DNA of 60,356 nucleotides from Bacteroidota bacterium (lineage in GTDB: Bacteria > Bacteroidota > Bacteroidia > Chitinophagales > Chitinophagaceae): positions 1-60,356 of the forward strand of contig JAEYWX010000002.1 of the NCBI GenBank assembly GCA_023428755.1, written 5' to 3'. Under the pieces are notes generated by a model. The model saw only the letters and a program-made list of their open reading frames with translations. It searched no databases and was not told where the DNA came from. Shown here one piece after another: positions 1-7,886 of the stretch (position 1 is the stretch's first letter; each line of letters begins with the position of its first letter). A program made the position numbers and the translations under genes.

Positions 1-83
1 CTGATGCCATACTTTGCCTGTAGCTTTCGATACCCGCAGCCTTGTTCCAGATACTCTTTAATGATTTGTTCTTTTAAGTCCAT
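1..83 (-). CDS. Transposase N-terminal fragment (IS3 OrfA-like), cut by window edge
   Basis: Reading from an ATG at 83 towards position 1 gives 27 codons with no stop. The peptide begins MDLKEQIIKEYLEQG and continues with a YRKLQAKYGI segment. This pattern, two helices with a turn and a KYGI recognition start, is typical of the helix-turn-helix at the front of IS3-family OrfA transposases, which binds the element's terminal repeats. The rest lies outside the window, so the family cannot be fixed and it is unknown whether the copy is intact. The sequence just upstream (about 90-125) would be the terminal repeat of the element. The call rests on motif shape only. Confidence 0.55.
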   Translation of the reverse strand, partial: MDLKEQIIKEYLEQGCGYRKLQAKYGI

Positions 84-256
84 AAAACGGTTGATTTTTA
101 GTCAACCTATTTCAGGACGAGACAATATGTTGATGAAGTTAAGTACAAAAGCTGATAGATATTCGTCTGCTGGAACTGAAGCTGGGAATTGCAATTAGCT
201 GATGTTACAATGTCCTGCCCAACTTGCATAAAACCCAATGTAAGCTGCCGTATTTG
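84..256. other. Probable IS end followed by cassette-like spacer
   Basis: No gene is visible here. The first 40 bases (GATTTTTAGTCAACCTATTT and the following CAGGACGAGAC) lie directly upstream of the transposase start, where an IS3-type inverted terminal repeat would sit; only one end is in the window, so this is inference. Positions about 200-250 carry a GC-mixed block (TGTCCTGCCC, then AACTTGC, then AACCCAATGTAAGCTGCC). It resembles the spacers that separate single-gene accessory cassettes in Bacteroidota, but no recombination site could be proven. Confidence 0.3.
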
Positions 257-957
257 TCAGGCTTGAACAGTTGTAATTTTTGTTTCTATGTTTAACAGAA
301 CCGTGTCGTCTAAATTTTCAATATTGTCAATTAGCTGCTTCATAACTTCTATGATTTGTCCTGATTTTGAAGTGTCACTTGGCGAATGTTTAGAAACTAT
401 TTTTTGTTTCCCATCCGAAAGTTTGGATAGTCTATAAACGACACCGTCTAACACAAATCCACCAGCTTTAGGTTGTCGTGCTTGCATAATTGCTTTGTCT
501 AACAGATTGAAAAGCTTGTCCCCAATCGCCTTATTTAATTCCGCTGTTACTATTTTCTTCTCTACGTCAATGATTTTATTGTCAGAATAAAAAACTGCCC
601 AATAGTTTCTTGTAAATGTGGTGAGTGTTAAAGTAAACTTATCGTGTGATTTTTCAAAAATCAACAAATGTTCTGGTTCAAATGATGGTCTAACTAAAAA
701 GCAGATTTGATTTTCGCTGATAGCGTCGAAGCAAAGAATGTTGTTTAGATTTCTTTCATAGTGACTTACTAAGTCGTCACCTAACTCATTTTCTACTGGT
801 TCAAAATAGTTTTCATCCTCAATTTGTAAAAGATGCTTTTCATATTGACTTTCGCAAATGGCAAGTTTTTCAGCCGTATCAATTTTGCTGAATATTTCAA
901 ACTGCTTTTTGAAGTCGTCAAATGTCATGATGGTTGTGATTAATATGGCAGCTTACA
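239..957. repeat. 11-bp perfect inverted repeat flanking an orphan gene
   Basis: TGTAAGCTGCC at 239-249 and its exact reverse complement GGCAGCTTACA at 947-957 bracket the gene at 257-928. The arms lie 8 bp beyond the stop codon and about 19 bp before the start codon. An 11-bp match placed this symmetrically around a single AT-rich gene suggests a mobile gene cassette or the two ends of a small transposable unit. No target-site duplication is obvious. Confidence 0.45.
257..928 (-). CDS. Hypothetical protein, 223 aa, accessory gene
   Basis: A complete 223-residue reading frame starts at the ATG at 928. I do not recognise the family. The protein is soluble, rich in Lys, Asp, Glu and Asn, has no signal peptide or membrane segment, and is predicted to mix helices (residues 1-60 and 190-223) with a central beta-rich part around residues 70-150. 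Its composition is clearly more AT-rich than the housekeeping genes that follow, and it lies between a transposase fragment and a MATE gene inside an inverted repeat, so recent acquisition is likely. No function is proposed. The length of the uninterrupted frame and the clean start are the evidence that it is real. Confidence 0.7.
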   Translation of the reverse strand: MTFDDFKKQFEIFSKIDTAEKLAICESQYEKHLLQIEDENYFEPVENELGDDLVSHYERNLNNILCFDAISENQICFLVRPSFEPEHLLIFEKSHDKFTLTLTTFTRNYWAVFYSDNKIIDVEKKIVTAELNKAIGDKLFNLLDKAIMQARQPKAGGFVLDGVVYRLSKLSDGKQKIVSKHSPSDTSKSGQIIEVMKQLIDNIENLDDTVLLNIETKITTVQA

Positions 958-1064
958 CGCTAATATACGCAACTCCTACCTAAATCAAAATCCCCAACTG
1001 CTTGGTTTTCATTCGCTGCTATATGCGTTTTTTAGATTGTTGGGTTGCACAATTGCATTAACCC
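929..1064. other. Intergenic spacer of accessory type
   Basis: This short gap separates the orphan gene from the MATE gene and holds one arm of the inverted repeat. The remainder (CTGCTTGGTTTTCATTCGCT, then CTATATGCG) has the look of the spacers found beside cassette-like genes. I see no reading frame and no convincing terminator. Confidence 0.3.
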
Positions 1065-2423
1065 CTAAATCACTTTCCCCTTCCACTTCCCACTTCTGAT
1101 ATACAAGAACGCCATCAATAAAATACTGTTCCAGTACAGCAGTTCAGAAGCCCATGCCCACATGAGATTGAGTTGATATACTTCCAGCACCACATAAATA
1201 TAAATGAGGTAGAGTACAATGGTAACGGCTTCAATAATGAGGTTCATCTTTGTATTGCCTGTACCCGTTACAGCATTGAGCCACACCACCGATACCGACA
1301 TAAACAACATGCCGGTGGTAACGATCCGCAACACGGGCACCGCTGCATCTACAAACTCTTTCGACAAGCGAAACACCGATAACAATTCAACCGCAAATAC
1401 ATTGAACAGCAAAAACATGAATACCGCCGACAGAAAACTAAGCGTCATAATGCGGTAGATCAGCTTCATCACATCATTGTTTCGTCCCTGCCCAATGATA
1501 TTGCTCACCATGGTATTGGTGGTGGCTGCAAAAGCCCAGATGAACACACCGGCCAGTGAAAAAATATTCCGCATTACATTCGATACCGCAAGGGCACGCT
1601 CGCCATGATGTTCTATTAAAATGTAAAACACAAACCAACTGATGATGCTGATCGAAAACTGTCCGATGAGTGGTGCAGAAATACGGAGGATAAGATTGCT
1701 CAGTTGTTTGTTGTAGCGCAGGTAATTGAACAAATGAAACCGCAGGTGCATCCGTTTGATCATAATCACCAGGAACACCACCAGCATGCCGGTTACTTCT
1801 GCAATGATGGATGCATACGCAGCTCCATTGAAACCAAGTTCAGGCAATCCAAAGTTTCCGTAGATCAATCCGTAATCGAAAAAAATATTGGCGAGTGCTT
1901 CAAACAAGGTGCCGATCATGAGGTACTTGCTGTTATTGGTGCCCACCAAAAACGCATTACCCATTTGAAAGAGATATAAAAACGGCAAGCCCCACACACG
2001 GATCTTTAAAAATTCAATGGCTGTTGTTTCAACCGATGATGTTCGTAAAAACGAATGAAAGATGAAGGGGGCAAACAAATAGGTAAGTGCAATGCCGATG
2101 GCTGCAAAAATGAACGCAATGCGGATGCCTTGTGAAAATAATTTGCCGATCTCTTCCAGCCGGTTTTCACCTGCCCGCCGTGCAATCAGCGATTGCAAGG
2201 CATTGTTCAACCCGTTGCCGATAACGGCCACTACTAAAAAATACACACCCGTAATACCGGCCGTGCCCAACGCACCTTCGCCCAGGCCACTTAAAAAATA
2301 ATTGTTGGCAGTGAAATTAAGAAACGGCACCAGCAACGAGAGGCTGATGGGTAATGAGATGGAAAGAATTTGTCGGTTGGTTATTTCCAGTCGCAGATCA
2401 TTCTTCGGTAAAGCCGTTTCCAA
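1065..2423 (-). CDS. MATE family efflux transporter
   Basis: A 452-residue polytopic inner-membrane protein of the usual MATE length (about 450), with roughly 12 hydrophobic segments arranged as two similar halves. These transporters use a Na+ or H+ gradient to export cationic drugs, dyes or metabolites. The N-terminal stretch after METALPKNDLR runs into a first helix with the PxSLSLLVPFLNF pattern; conserved-type features are QSLIARRAGE in the first half and TNTMVSNIIGQG in the second, which match the family's paired motifs. The substrate cannot be read from sequence. It is monocistronic, with a near-consensus -7 element (TATTTTCG, minus strand, about 2439-2446) just upstream of the ATG. Confidence 0.88.
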   Translation of the reverse strand: METALPKNDLRLEITNRQILSISLPISLSLLVPFLNFTANNYFLSGLGEGALGTAGITGVYFLVVAVIGNGLNNALQSLIARRAGENRLEEIGKLFSQGIRIAFIFAAIGIALTYLFAPFIFHSFLRTSSVETTAIEFLKIRVWGLPFLYLFQMGNAFLVGTNNSKYLMIGTLFEALANIFFDYGLIYGNFGLPELGFNGAAYASIIAEVTGMLVVFLVIMIKRMHLRFHLFNYLRYNKQLSNLILRISAPLIGQFSISIISWFVFYILIEHHGERALAVSNVMRNIFSLAGVFIWAFAATTNTMVSNIIGQGRNNDVMKLIYRIMTLSFLSAVFMFLLFNVFAVELLSVFRLSKEFVDAAVPVLRIVTTGMLFMSVSVVWLNAVTGTGNTKMNLIIEAVTIVLYLIYIYVVLEVYQLNLMWAWASELLYWNSILLMAFLYIRSGKWKGKVI

Positions 2424-2670
2424 GCAATTTAGTTTGGGCGAAAATAAGGAATAAGCTGCGAGCTTTTAGCTGCGAGCTGTGAGCGAAAACAAAAAACGTA
2501 GAAAGTTTGTGCAGGTTGCTTTCGTTTTGTTTCGTCTGGCCGCCCCGGAGCGGCCTGACTCCGGCGTGAACGGTATGGGCTCACAGCTCGCAGCTCAGGG
2601 CTCATAGCCTTTTTTTCTTTCCCCTTCCCCGTATTATTGGTATTATTGCAGCAATTGAAACACACACATT
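2424..2670. repeat. Composite repeat: heptamer arms around a GTCTG palindrome
   Basis: The divergent gap between the MATE gene and the DUF3822 gene is mostly one composite element. Left arm 2455-2489 is a 7-nt-phased array (GCTGCGA GCTTTTA and so on); right arm 2579-2609 is GCTCACA GCTCGCA and so on. GCTGCGAGCTGTGAGC (2469-2484) and GCTCACAGCTCGCAGC (2579-2594) are exact 16-bp reverse complements. Inside lies the palindrome GTCTG-GCCGC-CCCGGA-GCGGC-CTGAC (2534-2559), followed by CCGGCGTGAA. The same CCGGCGTGAA core with heptamer arms recurs at 40011-40085. Confidence 0.75.
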
Positions 2671-3513
2671 TTGTTACATCCTTCTATACATATCGTATCA
2701 GGCGACATTGAAACAATCGATCCGGCGGCAAACTATTTATTGGTGCAGGCGGGTTCTGATTTTATTGGGTTCGCTTCATTTTCGCCATCGGCAAAGCAAG
2801 TGCATGGCTGGGTAGTGTATCATCTCGATGCAACAGTGGCCACAATGCAAACAGAAGAGAAACTGAGTGCCATTGCAGCAGCCAACACATGGGTGCATCC
2901 TAATTATGAAAAAGTACTATTGGTGCAATATGCGCCGGGCAATGTGTTGCTGCCTGCTATTTTGAATAAAGATGAGGGAAAGGAAAAACTGCTGGAAATG
3001 GCATTGGGTCCGCAGCAGAATAAATTGTACGTGAAAGATATTGTGTTGCAGCAAAGCCTGGTAAACCATTATGTAGTAGATGGAACGTTGGGTGCATTGC
3101 TCAACAAACGTTTTCCAAAAGGAGAGTGGTGGCATGTGCAATCGTTGCTGCTTACACAAACGGCTGCGGGTGCAACAACGGTTACGGCAACCATCCGTTT
3201 CCACGAAGTGCAACTAACGGTTGAAAAAAACGGACAGTGGTTGTTGTTGCAGTCGTATCGTTATCATACGCCGGAAGATGTGCTGTATTATATTCTCAAC
3301 GCAATGCAGCAACTGGAACTGTCGCAGGAAGAAACAACGGTTTGGTTGCAGGGCATGATCGATCAGCGATCGGCATTGTATGATGTGCTGTACAATTATA
3401 TTTTGAATTTGCAATTGAAAGAAGAACTTACCTATCAGTTCCCCGTTTCGTCTGATGAGCATCCGGTTCATTTATCTGCTTCACTCGACCAGGTTTTAGC
3501 ATGCGTATCATAA
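2671..3513 (+). CDS. DUF3822 family protein
   Basis: A 280-residue cytoplasmic protein of a family found in Bacteroidota and commonly encoded just before rsmD, as it is here; its biochemical function is not known. There is no ATG at the expected place: a stop at 2656-2658 is followed by only four codons before TTG at 2671 (MLHPSIHIVSGDIE), so TTG is the best start. The protein contains alternating beta strands and helices, with acidic residues but no obvious catalytic motif. It overlaps rsmD by 13 nt, which implies translational coupling and a shared transcript running through to rnr. Confidence 0.75.
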   Translation: MLHPSIHIVSGDIETIDPAANYLLVQAGSDFIGFASFSPSAKQVHGWVVYHLDATVATMQTEEKLSAIAAANTWVHPNYEKVLLVQYAPGNVLLPAILNKDEGKEKLLEMALGPQQNKLYVKDIVLQQSLVNHYVVDGTLGALLNKRFPKGEWWHVQSLLLTQTAAGATTVTATIRFHEVQLTVEKNGQWLLLQSYRYHTPEDVLYYILNAMQQLELSQEETTVWLQGMIDQRSALYDVLYNYILNLQLKEELTYQFPVSSDEHPVHLSASLDQVLACVS

Positions 3514-4049
3514 GTGGAAAATATGGAGGGCGCACTTTTCAGCCACCGGCAAAAATGCCGTACACAAGACCAACAACCGATCTTGCAAAAGGTGGTTTGT
3601 TCAATGTAATTGAAAATAATCTCGATATTGAACAGTTAAAAACACTTGATCTGTTTGGTGGTACCGGCAGCATCAGTTACGAACTGGCGAGCCGTGGCGC
3701 AACCGATCAAACCATTGTGGAGAAGGATACGAACATGGCGGCTTTTATTCAGCAAACAGGAGAGAAGCTGGGTGTAAAATTGAAGATCGTGAAGATGGAT
3801 GTGTTCAAATACATTGATCACTGCAACGAAAAATTTGATTTCATATTTGCTGGTCCGCCGTATGCCTTGGGTACCATTGATGAATTGCCCAAACTCATTT
3901 TTGAAAAACAATTATTGAATGAAGGTGGATGGTTTGTGCTGGAGCACACGCCCCGTAACAGCTATACCAATTTTCCGTTTTACCGGGCTGAACGGAACTA
4001 TGGCACCACCATCTTCTCTATCTTCGTAAACAAACCAAAAGACGAATGA
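3501..4049 (+). CDS. rsmD: RsmD family 16S rRNA (guanine-N2)-methyltransferase
   Basis: RsmD methylates guanine 966 of 16S rRNA on the assembling 30S subunit using S-adenosylmethionine. The 182 residues match the family length. The N-terminus MRIISGKYGGR is characteristic, the SAM-binding loop LDLFGGTGS lies at residues 49-57, and the catalytic loop is at 118-121. That loop reads GPPY, where the family usually has (D/N)PPY, so the acidic or amide residue that contacts the target amino group is replaced by glycine. The replacement (GGT codon) is clear in the DNA. The protein may have a variant active site or altered activity. It is the second gene of the overlapping run, and its stop overlaps the next start (ATGA). 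Confidence 0.9.
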   Translation: MRIISGKYGGRTFQPPAKMPYTRPTTDLAKGGLFNVIENNLDIEQLKTLDLFGGTGSISYELASRGATDQTIVEKDTNMAAFIQQTGEKLGVKLKIVKMDVFKYIDHCNEKFDFIFAGPPYALGTIDELPKLIFEKQLLNEGGWFVLEHTPRNSYTNFPFYRAERNYGTTIFSIFVNKPKDE

Positions 4050-4618
4050 CGAAACAGGAGGCACGAACGATCTACAAAGAAAAGCGGTTAAGCCTCACCG
4101 TTGGAGAGCGGAACCGGTTTGACGATCTCATCCTCATTCACTTTCAGCAATTGCCGTTACCCGATCTGTTTTATGTGCATACCTATCTTGCCATTAAAGA
4201 ACAACGGGAAATTGAAACCGATCATTTGCTGCATTATCTCGAATTCAGAAATCCGGATTTGAAAATTGTGATCCCACGTATGAATCGGGCAACCGATCAA
4301 CTGGAGCACATTGTATATGATGAAATGGTGGATGTGGTGCCGAATAAGTGGGGCATACCGGAACCACTGAACGGAACGCCCATCAATGAAACAGCGATTG
4401 ATCTTGTTTTTGTGCCATTGCTGGCGTTTGATGAAGAAGGCTATCGTGTAGGTTACGGAAAAGGTTTTTACGATAAGTTTCTTGCACAATGCCGGCCCGA
4501 TGTGTTAAAGATCGGGTTAAGTTATTTTGATGCAGTGGAAAGCATCAGCGATCGTGAACATTTTGATATACCTTTAAACTATTGCATTACGCCACAGCGC
4601 ATTTATGAATTTGGCTGA
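4046..4618 (+). CDS. 5-formyltetrahydrofolate cyclo-ligase
   Basis: This enzyme uses ATP to convert 5-formyl-THF to 5,10-methenyl-THF, returning a stored folate to one-carbon metabolism. The 190 residues are the family norm. The basic N-terminus KQEARTIYKEKR and the C-terminal nucleotide/folate-binding signature GYGKGFYDKF (about residues 135-144) identify it. It begins in an ATGA overlap with rsmD and overlaps lpxK by 14 nt, so it is certainly part of the same transcript. No regulatory site is visible between the genes. Confidence 0.92.
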   Translation: MTKQEARTIYKEKRLSLTVGERNRFDDLILIHFQQLPLPDLFYVHTYLAIKEQREIETDHLLHYLEFRNPDLKIVIPRMNRATDQLEHIVYDEMVDVVPNKWGIPEPLNGTPINETAIDLVFVPLLAFDEEGYRVGYGKGFYDKFLAQCRPDVLKIGLSYFDAVESISDREHFDIPLNYCITPQRIYEFG

Positions 4619-5714
4619 TCTTACATTTCAATCCATCCGCTTTTTATTGTTGCCGTTTGCTTTGTTGTACGGTGCGGTTATTTGGCTGCGTAACCGTTTG
4701 TTCGATAAAAACATGCTGAAATCGGAAGCCGTTAACATGCCCATCATTTGTGTTGGGAATTTAAGTGTAGGTGGCACGGGAAAATCGCCGATGGTGGAGT
4801 ACCTGCTGCGTTTACTGAAAGATGATTTTACAACAGCCACACTTAGCCGTGGATATAAACGCAAAACAAAAGGCTATGCGCTTGCCACTGCCAACAGTAC
4901 GGCTTTGGAAATTGGTGATGAGCCCATGCAGTTTCATGTAAAATTTCCCGAAGTAGCAGTGGCAGTGGGTGAGGAACGATTGGAAGCTATTCCACAGTTG
5001 CTGCACGACCGGCCAAAAACAGAAGTGATCATTCTGGATGATGGTTTTCAACATCGCTCCATCAAAGCCGGATTGAATATTTTACTAACGGACTACAATA
5101 ACCTTTTTACACGTGATTTCTTTTTGCCTACCGGTGATCTGCGTGATGAAAAGAGCAGTTACAAACGGGCAGAGATCATTGTTGTTACAAAATGCCCGCC
5201 CACCTTGCAGGAAGACGAACGCAATGAAATGATAGCGGAAATAAAACCGCTGCCGCATCAGCAGGTTTATTTTGCTTCTATTGCATACGGAACACCGTAT
5301 CATATTTTGCATCCGCAGCAGGAATATCATCTGCATAAAAACCTGGAGCTGTTGTTGGTAACCGGTATTGCCAATATTGAGCCGTTGAAAAAACATATTG
5401 TTGAGCAGACATACAGTTACGAAAACCTGAGCTTTAGCGATCATCATATTTTTACCATTGATGATCTGAAAGAGATCCGCAAACGGTTTGATAAACTGGA
5501 TCATGCACACAAAGTCATTATCACTACCGAAAAAGATGCCGTGCGGCTGGTAAAATTCAGAGAAGAGCTGGAGCAGCTTCCGCTCTTTGTATTACCCATA
5601 CGGCATCGTATATTGTTTAACCAGGAAACACAGTTGAATCAACGAATTATTGATTTTATTCAGCGTTTCCCAAAAAATGAAACACAAGTACATGAAAAAA
5701 AAGAAAATAAATAA
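4605..5714 (+). CDS. lpxK: Tetraacyldisaccharide 4'-kinase (lipid A)
   Basis: LpxK phosphorylates the 4' position of the lipid A disaccharide at the inner face of the inner membrane, so this organism builds lipopolysaccharide. The 369 residues include an N-terminal hydrophobic anchor (about 13-28), a P-loop GNLSVGGTGKSP (51-62) and the conserved LDDGFQHR segment (144-151), which carries the catalytic Asp pair and a His. The length is slightly above the E. coli enzyme. The start at 4605 overlaps the cyclo-ligase, and the 3' end overlaps the rnr start by 23 nt. Confidence 0.95.
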   Translation: MNLADLTFQSIRFLLLPFALLYGAVIWLRNRLFDKNMLKSEAVNMPIICVGNLSVGGTGKSPMVEYLLRLLKDDFTTATLSRGYKRKTKGYALATANSTALEIGDEPMQFHVKFPEVAVAVGEERLEAIPQLLHDRPKTEVIILDDGFQHRSIKAGLNILLTDYNNLFTRDFFLPTGDLRDEKSSYKRAEIIVVTKCPPTLQEDERNEMIAEIKPLPHQQVYFASIAYGTPYHILHPQQEYHLHKNLELLLVTGIANIEPLKKHIVEQTYSYENLSFSDHHIFTIDDLKEIRKRFDKLDHAHKVIITTEKDAVRLVKFREELEQLPLFVLPIRHRILFNQETQLNQRIIDFIQRFPKNETQVHEKKENK

Positions 5715-7764
5715 AGACACGAACCGGAAGAATCAATCTAAAGCCGATGCAAGAAATAAAGCCGGTAGCGGAAAACGTAAATCGGCTTCCGGTACGCATC
5801 GTGGACAAATCGAGATCACACGCAGTGGAATGGGTTATGTAACCGTAACCGATATGGAGAAAGATATTATTGTTCGTCCGCAACATTTTAATACAGCGTT
5901 GCACGGCGATAAAGTGGAAGTAGAAATTACCAAAAGCGGTGGCAGTGGACGTTTGGAAGGAATGGTTACTAAAATTGTTGAGCGGAAGCAAACGGAGTTT
6001 ATCGGCCATATCAGCATTCAAAAAAATCATACATTTTTTATTCCTGAAACCGACAGGCCCATGCCTGATCTGTATATTCCTGCCGATAAAATGAATGGTG
6101 CTGAAAATGGCGACAAAGCAGTGGTGCGTTTAACGGCCTGGGAAAAATCAAAACGTGTTCCCGAAGGGGAAGTGGTGGAAGTGGTGAAGCAGGAAGCAAT
6201 GAATGATCTGGCAATGAAACAGATTTTATTGCAGGCTGGTTTTTCATTGAGTTTCCAGGATGAAGTAATGGAACAGGCCGAACGTTTTCCGGATGGTGTA
6301 AGTGAAGCTGAAGTAAAAAATCGCCGGGATTTCAGAGACATCTTAACCTTTACGATCGATCCGGTTGATGCAAAAGATTTTGATGATGCATTGTCCATCA
6401 AAAAAAATGCAAATGGTTTGTATGAAATTGGTGTACACATTGCAGATGTGAGTTATTATGTTGAGCCAGGTACCGCATTGGATGATGAAGCGTACAGCCG
6501 GGCCACTTCTGTTTATTTGCCCGATCGTGTCTTGCCGATGTTGCCCGAACGTATTTCAAATGAATTGTGTTCGTTACGGCCGAGAGAAGATAAATATACC
6601 TTCTCCGCTGTATTTGAAATGACGGAGAAAGCAGAGATCAAATCTGTTTGGCTGGGCCGCACGGTGATCCATTCCGATCATCGGTTCAGCTATGAAGAAG
6701 TGCAGGAAACAATTGAAAAAGGAGAGGGCTTGTATCTTTCAGAGATACAACTGTTGAATAATCTTGCACAAAAAATGCGGAAGGATCGCTTTAAAAAAGG
6801 AGCCATCAATTTTTCATCGCAGGAAGTACGGTTTGTGTTGGATGAAAACAGGAAGCCGATCGGTATTACCATTAAAGAAAGCAAAGAAGCGCATCAGCTC
6901 ATTGAAGAATTCATGTTGCTGGCAAATAAACACGTAGCGGAGTATATCGGTAAAATAAAAGTGAAAGACAAGCCCGTGCCGTTTCCATACCGTGTACACG
7001 ATACCCCCGATGAAGCAAAGCTGGCGCCGTTTATGGTATTTGCCAAAAAATACGGACATGTGTTTGATGTATCAACGCCCGAAAAAATTGCTTCCTCATT
7101 CAACCAGATGTTGAAAGATGCACAAGGCAAACCGGAGCAGCATGTGTTGGAGGCTTTGGGTATCCGCACCATGGCGAAAGCGGTGTACACGGCTGAGAAT
7201 ATTGGTCACTATGGTTTGGGATTTGAACATTACTGTCATTTCACTTCGCCTATTCGTCGTTATCCTGATGTGTTGGTGCATCGTGTATTGCAGCAATGTT
7301 TAGACAACGCACCACAGATCGATAAAAAAATGGAAGCCAAGTGCAAACATTGCAGTGAACGGGAACGCTCGGCCATGGAAAGCGAACGTGCTGCCAACAA
7401 ATACAAACAGGTTGAATACATGAGTCAGTTCCTGGGCGAAGAATTTGAAGGTGTGGTTAGTGGTGTGGCATCCTTTGGATTTTGGGTAGAAACCATTGAA
7501 CATAAATGCGAAGGCCTGGTGAGTTTGTTTTCGTTGAGTGACTTTGATGATTTCCGTCACAACGAAGAAGATTATTGTTTGGTTGGCAGACGCAGCGGTC
7601 GTACGTTCCGCATGGGTGATAAGGTGACCATTAAAGTAGTAGCCGCTAACCTTGACAAACGTCAACTGGATTATGAATTGGTACTGGGGCATATTGATTC
7701 AACCGAGAAAAAAGTATTGGGGAAAACAACCTTTCAACCGCCGAAGAAGAAAAGAAAAAAATAA
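5692..7764 (+). CDS. rnr: Ribonuclease R
   Basis: RNase R is a processive 3'-5' exoribonuclease that degrades structured RNA and takes part in rRNA and tmRNA quality control. I place the start at the ATG at 5692 (MKKKKINKDTNRK, 690 aa); an upstream TTG at 5650 would add 14 residues inside lpxK. A lysine-rich tail is followed by cold-shock-like OB folds (about 40-175), the RNB domain beginning with the metal-binding signature DPVDAKDFDDAL (223-234), the HFTSPIRRYPD segment, and a C-terminal S1 domain (EEFEGVVSGVASFGFW). The protein ends in a basic KKKRKK tail. It is the last clearly coupled gene of the run starting at 2671. Confidence 0.95.
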   Translation: MKKKKINKDTNRKNQSKADARNKAGSGKRKSASGTHRGQIEITRSGMGYVTVTDMEKDIIVRPQHFNTALHGDKVEVEITKSGGSGRLEGMVTKIVERKQTEFIGHISIQKNHTFFIPETDRPMPDLYIPADKMNGAENGDKAVVRLTAWEKSKRVPEGEVVEVVKQEAMNDLAMKQILLQAGFSLSFQDEVMEQAERFPDGVSEAEVKNRRDFRDILTFTIDPVDAKDFDDALSIKKNANGLYEIGVHIADVSYYVEPGTALDDEAYSRATSVYLPDRVLPMLPERISNELCSLRPREDKYTFSAVFEMTEKAEIKSVWLGRTVIHSDHRFSYEEVQETIEKGEGLYLSEIQLLNNLAQKMRKDRFKKGAINFSSQEVRFVLDENRKPIGITIKESKEAHQLIEEFMLLANKHVAEYIGKIKVKDKPVPFPYRVHDTPDEAKLAPFMVFAKKYGHVFDVSTPEKIASSFNQMLKDAQGKPEQHVLEALGIRTMAKAVYTAENIGHYGLGFEHYCHFTSPIRRYPDVLVHRVLQQCLDNAPQIDKKMEAKCKHCSERERSAMESERAANKYKQVEYMSQFLGEEFEGVVSGVASFGFWVETIEHKCEGLVSLFSLSDFDDFRHNEEDYCLVGRRSGRTFRMGDKVTIKVVAANLDKRQLDYELVLGHIDSTEKKVLGKTTFQPPKKKRKK

Positions 7765-7768
7765 TGTC

Positions 7769-7883
7769 TGATGTAGGATTTAGGATGTCGGATTTGCTGA
7801 AAGCAGTACGATCATGGCGATACTTGATTATCTTGCGGGTTTAGAAAAATCATACATCCTACATCAGAGATCATACATCAAAA
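7769..7883. repeat. Inverted pair of 7-nt-phased arrays
   Basis: The gap between rnr and the polyprenyl synthase is filled by GATGTAG GATTTAG GATGTCG GATTTGC (7769-7796), a core ending in TTGCGGGTTTAG, and ATCATAC ATCCTAC ATCAGAG ATCATAC (7849-7876). Both arms keep an exact 7-nt period and are inverted relative to each other: GATGTAGGAT matches ATCCTACATC. The core word GCGGGTTTA recurs at 37748-37756 beside another array. Confidence 0.75.
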
Positions 7884-7886
7884 TTT

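Noticed and set aside
2429..2665. 78-codon minus-strand frame between the MATE and DUF3822 genes
   Set aside because: It is composed of the composite repeat (heptamer arms and palindrome), so the peptide is repeat translation.
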